DNA of 64,000 nt, taken from the NCBI RefSeq assembly GCF_963678635.1, contig NC_087062.1, positions 12,508,670 to 12,572,669 of the forward strand, written 5' to 3'. Each line of letters starts with the position of its first letter. The stretch's first letter is position 1. The position numbers and the translations under genes were made by a program. The DNA comes from Symsagittifera roscoffensis (taxonomy: Eukaryota > Xenacoelomorpha > Acoela > Convolutidae). Under the pieces are notes generated by a model. It was not told the DNA's origin. It did no database searches and saw only the letters and a list, made by a program, of their open reading frames with translations. Of this stretch, positions 58,335 through 64,000 are shown one piece after another.

Positions 58335-59553
58335 AATGATGATTCTCTGTTTTCAGTCAATGAGGAGTTTAATAAATTAGATTATTACTATTTCTATCCT
58401 CAGAGGTGATAAGCTAATTAGCGCTCAAAAGATTTCAATAATATCATCGATTGTATCTAAAACTTAAGAAGTTCTGACAATGTTCCATTTAGGTTTGAGT
58501 CGCGAAAGTTATGAGTTTTGGGTCCTTTTGCTCGTCACTTAGTAACATTAGCAATTCTAAAAAAATCACCCGTGTTGAGAAAAAAAGGGTTGGAGATATT
58601 ACTTTTCTTAGACTTAATTAATTAGCCATTGAACGATGAGCGATGCAACGCACCATAAATTAAGTATGCAGACTATTACCTATCCTAGATCCGCACCTGT
58701 CTATTATCATAATTTATCAACGTTTATACAGGCTATTAGTAACTATTTCATGAACTTGTACTTAAATTATGATATAAAAAAATCCTTTTCATTTTATAAA
58801 AACCATTTTGCACCCGTGTCTGTTGGAACATTTGTTGGTCAAAACTGAGAAAGTTTTTAATGCAGGAAATTTTTACTTGTTTTTCGTTAACAAAATATAT
58901 TGTTAAAATTTTCCTTGAAAACGTTTTTTTAATCAGACAAAGCTGCTATGAGAAACGTTCAGTAATTGATAGGCGTTAAAAGATGTTCAATATTTCGGAT
59001 ACTTTTGATTAATTGGAGGCAAGTTTCAAACCAAGAACGAGGCCCCTCAAATCGGATTCCTAAAACTCTGCTCAATTTTCAGAGTAAGTATTGTATATTG
59101 CAGAACTCAGAGAAGCTTCTTCTATCAATTAGCTCGACATGGTTCCTAATTTCCGGTGGCTAACGCAACTATTAGTTCATCAGGTTCGAATTCAAACCAC
59201 CTCAAAGACATCATTTGCAAAAAAAATTCCACAATCTAATCACAAATTTACTCAATAATCAAACCAATTCTCTGCATATATCTAAAATAGAATCCAAATT
59301 GATAATAATTACCTCGATCAGTAAAATCTTGTTTGATTTTAAATTAGGCAGTTTTAATCAACTGGTAATCAGGACAAATTTGCTTAAGCCTGTATCAAAT
59401 CCTATTTGAATTTCTTCAAACTTTCTAACTTATCAAAATTTACCATTCAATGACACTTGACCTTCAAAAGATATTTTTTCACGGCCTTTGAACAAATTTT
59501 CTTATCTCACCGTCTGAAAATCAGTCTTTATTCAATCGCTTAAATTCAAACTT
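58335..59553. other. Intergenic, no gene seen
   Basis: Presumed 3'UTR at the left. Remaining short open frames have no recognisable similarity. ATCAGGTTCGAATTCAAACC at 59178 is B-box-like without other tRNA features. Confidence 0.4.
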
Positions 59554-60600
59554 ATGAATCGGTATATGGCACAGAACAAAGCTTTCGGGAAATGGTCCGC
59601 GTTGTTCGACAACGAAGAATTCTGCAGCATCTTTGATCTTTCGGATTCCAGCATAGATGCTTCCGCTGACACCCCCTCGCTACGAGCGGAGAGCAAACAT
59701 CCATCTCGGCCCTTATCTGAGCGAATTAATTCCTTCACGAGTGAAGATTCATTTAATGTGAGTTATGCAATCGAAATGTACGACCCTGAAAGTAAAAACG
59801 AAACCCATGATTTGAGTTCATCCAAATTACACTTTGACGATAATTTCCTGGACAATGAAAGCATCAAAATACACTCGTTCACAATAGGAAAAAGCGACAG
59901 TAGCTACTCAGTTCACAGCGAAAATTCAAAATCAGAACATGCATCAGAAGAAGAAAATTGCGATGACAACGGAGCCCGCGACAATCACTCGAGTGACAAA
60001 ACGAGCAATCATTTGGATCGACCTACAAGTGAAACCCAGTTTACAACTCCAATTAAACCGATTTCCAAAACGAAGCTTCATGAATCAATTCGTTCTACGT
60101 TTTCACACGTGACCAAATCACTTCAGAAGTCAGTTGGAAAGAACCGAAACTTCAGCGTGAAAACTTTTCATGACCAAAATAGTCCGGTAAAGTCAAAATC
60201 GGAGAACTCGGACTGGAGCTCATCGTTAATGGCCACATTAAACCATAATGAAGGTTTCAGACTGTTTCAAAAGCATTTAGAAAACGAGCTCTCAACTGAG
60301 AATCTAAACTTCTGGCTGGACTGTCAAAAATTGAAACAGCTTCATGGAAAAATGTTTGTAAAACGCGTAATCGAAATGTATGGGATCTATTTTAGCGACG
60401 ACTCGCCTATGGAGCTGAATGTGGACATTAAAATTAAACTTGAAGTTGCAAACTCCATAATCAGAAAACCCAACCGAAAGTGCTTTGACAGGGCTCTGGA
60501 CCACGTGATCAAATTAATGGAGCGGGATTCTTTTCCGCGGTTCCAAGCGACTCTTACAGACAACAAGCTGTTCAACCAGACATCAAACGAACCATTTTGA
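59554..60600 (+). CDS. RGS-domain protein (regulator of G-protein signalling)
   Basis: 348 residues in one exon. Residues about 219-330 are an RGS domain: FRLFQKHLENELSTENLNFW matches the family pattern of F..FL..E.S.ENL.FW, followed by LDCQKLK, the helix with VDIKIKLEVANSI, and LMERDSFPRFQ near the end. RGS domains speed GTP hydrolysis by G-alpha subunits at the membrane. The N-terminal 215 residues are acidic, Ser/Asn-rich and probably disordered, with no DEP, GGL, PDZ or GoLoco motif that I can see, so the subfamily is unassigned. ATG 59554 is the first in frame. A further exon could exist, but the frame closes normally 20 residues after the domain. Confidence 0.9.
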   Translation: MNRYMAQNKAFGKWSALFDNEEFCSIFDLSDSSIDASADTPSLRAESKHPSRPLSERINSFTSEDSFNVSYAIEMYDPESKNETHDLSSSKLHFDDNFLDNESIKIHSFTIGKSDSSYSVHSENSKSEHASEEENCDDNGARDNHSSDKTSNHLDRPTSETQFTTPIKPISKTKLHESIRSTFSHVTKSLQKSVGKNRNFSVKTFHDQNSPVKSKSENSDWSSSLMATLNHNEGFRLFQKHLENELSTENLNFWLDCQKLKQLHGKMFVKRVIEMYGIYFSDDSPMELNVDIKIKLEVANSIIRKPNRKCFDRALDHVIKLMERDSFPRFQATLTDNKLFNQTSNEPF

Positions 60601-62371
60601 ACTTTCAATTTCATATTTGTACAGATTTCTTGATGAGATTGCAATTATTTTTGATAATTTAGTTAATAATTTACTATTGACTTTTTCAAAACCCCTGACC
60701 GAAGAAGCCGTAGTTCCTGAAAAGCAAAGTTCATTTTCATTAGTTATAAGTAGTTGCCAGGTTGGGCAAATCACAGAGTTTGATTTCCACAAGCTTCAAT
60801 CAAATTACTTTGATGAAATTTCCCCTGGCATTCAAATGGTACCCAGGAGATGTTTCTAATCATCATCAAGTTCATTCCGCTCGCAGGTTTGCAAATCAGA
60901 AAGATGAGTTCTTCAATTTCAATCGTCTCAGAATTTTCAAATGTCTCTTTTTCGAAATCATCTGAAATATACCAGCAAAAGGTCACACAAAATTGACAAC
61001 AATAGGTCATAAACTTTTCAGATCTACTGTTATTCGGTGTTGGGCAAATATGGGCATGACATCAGGATTGTGACTCAACAAGAATAAGCGAACAAGAAAG
61101 TTCTCAAAAAAGACAGAGATTGGCCAAAAAATTTCTTGGCCAAAAAATCAAGACCATAATTTTAAAAAAACGAGCCGGGAAAAAATTCAAATAATATCAA
61201 CATCGTTCGTCACAAAAAGATTTGAAATAATTGTTTATAAGTTTAATTACCATTTATTTTCTGTCAAAACCCTGTCAGAATAGCCATATTTATTACAAGT
61301 TTCTACCATGCAGATTTTGTTGTAGCGTTGTGTTTTGAAGATTTGAACCCAATTGCGCTTCTTGGGCGCGAGCTGCCCCTAGATTGTCATGAAGTGTTTT
61401 ACGGTCAAAGTAGCGGTTATTTTCATCGGTACGTACAGACTTCAAAACTGAAAAATAGTTACACAGGGGCACATCCGCGGAAGTAGAGCGTGGAAGACAA
61501 TTCAGTGCCAATTTTCACTTAGTTCGGTTCTTCTAAAAATATGAATTAAAAAGTCATCTGTCAACTAGAAGACTTCCCCGACTGGACTGATCCAATCAAA
61601 TTCCCCAGCTTGTTTCCCTCAAATACAAACAGAAATAGAGTAAAGCTCTGAGTTGATCTGATTAAAAAACAGAGGGAGCAAGAAAAGAGACTATAGATGC
61701 AATCGTAAGAAGCAATAGTATTGTTATTACGTCCCATGAAAAAAAAGCGTCGTTGATTTTTTTCTTAAGAAGTTTCTCGCAGCGCGGCAAGAGGAAAAGG
61801 AAAAGCTTATAGAAAGGAGGAATGAATTGTATTATGAAGCGAGCATAGAGCGCGCTGAAAAAAAAGCACTCAAATGATAAATCGGTCGAAACACTGGGAA
61901 AAAGATTTTAAAATCCTTCCTTGCTCCTTGATAAAATTCATACCACAGATTGAAAGCCGCCGAGAAAACTAATTAATCAATCATGGCTACTTCTACACAG
62001 AGTTCAGGCACCATAAAGTACCTCTATATACATTTTTCTAAGCGTGAAATATCGTTTTAGAGAATAATATCTTCGTGTAAGTCTTTTTAAGCCTTTCGGT
62101 TTAATGACCCTTCTGCTTTTCTGGTAAATCCGCTTACCTTTCTGAAAACAGTGTTTTATTCCACCCAATTCTGCACTTCCAGCTACTGTTGAGCAGCTAA
62201 CAGTATAATACCATTGTACCACAGTTACACAGAAGAGAGAAAAAATATCAGTTCAACTCAGTTAAACGTTAGAATTACAAACGCCAGTTTGACGATAGAA
62301 TTTTAAAAATTCAACCCAGTTCGACGTTAGAATTAAAACATCACACCGACCCTTCATCAGGTTAAAAAAAA
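60601..62371. other. Intergenic / RGS 3'UTR, no confident gene
   Basis: Open frames on both strands at 60617-61010 overlap each other and are not recognised. Near the right end (62259-62337) a motif of the form AGTT-GACGTTAGAATT recurs three times just upstream of the next start codon. Confidence 0.4.
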
Positions 62372-62450
62372 ATGACAGATTCTGAAGAGAAAAAGGTTGC
62401 AGATGCTGGATTTGAAAAGAAACCAACTTCGAAGCGAACACACAAAAAAC
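62372..62450 (+). CDS. First coding exon of an unidentified gene
   Basis: ATG 62372 opens 26 codons (MTDSEEKKVADAGFEKKP, then Thr-Ser-Lys-Arg-Thr-His-Lys-Lys) and meets a consensus donor GTGAGT at 62451, leaving one base. A CATCAG acceptor-like site sits 12 bases before the ATG. The peptide is highly charged and N-terminal in character. The following exons should be in the remaining 1.5 kb or beyond the window; I could not identify any, so the family is unknown. Confidence 0.45.
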
Positions 62451-64000
62451 GTGAGTACTTAAATTGGTAAAATTTTGGCCTTTTTTGTATGCTTTTTGTT
62501 CCAACTTTCGTCGAAAGTGCGCAATATATAAACTTGGGGTGGATTTCTTATTCTGACCAGTTGAAGAAAAAAATATTTGCTTAGTCAGGGGATCTATTCA
62601 TTGATCTGCCTGCTGCCCACCGGTTCTGCACACCTTTACCGCAAATTGAATTGAAACAAGCTAATTGGTTATTAGTTCCACTTTAAATTTGATAAGCCTA
62701 AATTTCATAGTTTGTCATTTTTTAATTTACCGAAGACTTTTCAAATTCAATTACTCAGCACTCGGAACATTTTGGTTTTGCCCTGATACGAACAGTCATG
62801 TTTATACTAATATGTGCGTTTGTACTGATTTTTGTGTTGTTTTTTCGACTTGACGAAATATGTATGCTTTGAGTGGTTTTTTATTTAGTCAAATTTTGTT
62901 TTTCAACTAGTTATTTTGCGGGGATTTCTTTCGATATGATCTAGAAACTATTGAGGCCTTGAGATCAAACATACAAAAAAATTTGTCACCTGTGATTAAT
63001 TTTTGTAAAGTTATTGGGAATTGAAAATTGCAAAACTATCCGACTGGGAATAATTAACGAGCGTTATGTTGCGTTCTTAGAACACGCTTAAGCCACAAAT
63101 TATATATTTCAATACAGAATTGAGGCCAGCATTTTGGTCTTAGTAATCCAATTTGGTAGTTAATTACATTCCGGGTGAGAAAACAAAAGGCAAAAAGGAA
63201 TAAAACTCTTTTTTAATTAAATATTTTTTAAAAAGCAAAGGCTTTATCTTCAGCAAAACGGGGCAGTAGGAAGATTTAGGGCTTTACGCTGATAAACAGG
63301 AAATTTTATTAGAGCACTGAAAATTTTCGTTATCTATCATTCAAGTCAGACTCAATAAACATCAAATGGGCATGGGTTTAAAGCTGAAGATAGAAAAAAA
63401 AACAAAACTGCTGGCATCAAATCAGAAAAACTGAAAAAAAAGTTGCATTTTTGTTTTAATTCATTCAAGTCAGACTCAATAACCATTAAATGGACGTAAG
63501 TTTAAAAATAAAGACAAAAAACCAAGACTGCAGATATTAGAGTAGGAAATTAGAAAAATGGAGTACTCAAGACTAGAGAGCTCTAAACAGCAACAGCTGT
63601 TACGGTAAATTTTCAAATTGAACATAAGTGCTTTGGTTTCAAATGTACCTTTCTTTTTTGAATACCCTAAGCAGAGGTTTTTGTGAAATAGATCCAAGAA
63701 AACAATGGTTGAAAATTCGAATTTTTTTTGTAAAATTCCCTCACACCCATTGTGTAGTCTAAACTGATATATTTTGCATTTATTAACTTTTTGGTTTCAA
63801 AAATTAACTTAATTTTCTTCGAAAACTTCACTTTTTCCAAATCCACACATACACAATCTCAGGTACGAAGTGACATTTTTTCTTCTATCTTCGAGGTATT
63901 TAAAGCATATCATTTTCTAATGATTGTTAAGCCGGATTATTAAGCTGCTTACACTACGCGTTGATAAAAAATGGTGAATAGTTCACTTTGGCCGCCCGTA
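62451..64000. other. Probable intron and unassigned sequence
   Basis: No exon is recognised. A direct repeat with period 124 (CATTCAAGTCAGACTCAATA at 63338 and 63462) covers about 63338-63570 in two diverged copies. Confidence 0.4.

Noticed and set aside
57884-58360. 158-codon open frame on the - strand opposite the single-pass membrane protein
   Set aside because: It is antisense to a + frame with a clear membrane segment and basic flank, and shows no family motif of its own.
61293-61511. 72-codon - frame with a GGGTTCAAATC B-box-like sequence
   Set aside because: No A-box at a suitable distance and no protein similarity; both signals can be chance.
1-64000. CRISPR arrays, bacterial operons, ribosome binding sites
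   Set aside because: The window is spliced eukaryotic DNA; the tandem repeats found lack a repeat-spacer structure.

Overview
The window is eukaryotic nuclear DNA, AT-rich, with spliced genes separated by long non-coding stretches full of short dispersed repeats, tandem repeats and degraded transposons. The gene set (a Smoothened-like seven-pass receptor, a peptide-amidating lyase, an RGS protein, lysosomal aspartylglucosaminidase, a ZIP zinc transporter, metazoan-type ferrochelatase with a C-terminal iron-sulfur cysteine cluster, a CEP290-like coiled coil) points to an invertebrate animal, probably a fast-evolving bilaterian. I cannot name the phylum. A tunicate/larvacean-like genome is one possibility but is not established.

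Layout. 0.4-3.6 kb: galactose mutarotase (GALM), three exons, + strand, whose second intron appears to be GC-AG. 4.4-6.8 kb: a broken L1/Tx1-like non-LTR retrotransposon on the - strand, with endonuclease and reverse transcriptase recognisable. 6.8-11.5 kb: no confident gene. 11.6-12.3 kb: coiled-coil protein whose C-terminus resembles that of CEP290. 13.8-17.5 kb: divergent Smoothened/Frizzled-type receptor in two exons, with repeats in the intron. 17.5-27.5 kb: a gene desert holding tRNA-derived repeats, several direct duplications and a 109-bp satellite. 27.6-29.1 kb: two-exon ZIP transporter. 29.6-30.5 kb: a 449-bp tandem duplication carrying a tRNA-like repeat. 32.0-33.1 kb: single-exon ferrochelatase. 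33.8-35.0 kb: amidating lyase on the - strand. 35-45 kb: mostly repeats, including three non-autonomous hAT-like elements and one candidate K-rich exon set. 45.1-53.6 kb: a head-to-tail duplication of a 4.3-kb unit, each copy holding a five-exon aspartylglucosaminidase gene. 53.9-54.3 kb: an intact hAT-like MITE with an 8-bp target duplication. 56.5-60.6 kb: LRAT/PLAAT-like acyltransferase, a small single-pass membrane protein and an RGS-domain protein, all on the + strand. 62.4 kb: the first coding exon of a gene that runs out of what I can follow.

The genes do not form a pathway; this is an ordinary animal gene neighbourhood. Recurrent themes are: a 3' splice-site-like TTTCAG within 1-55 bases of several start codons (leader trans-splicing or 5'UTR introns); at least four families of short dispersed repeats; and patchy divergence between the two aspartylglucosaminidase copies, where some exons and the upstream flank are almost identical but neighbouring introns are not.
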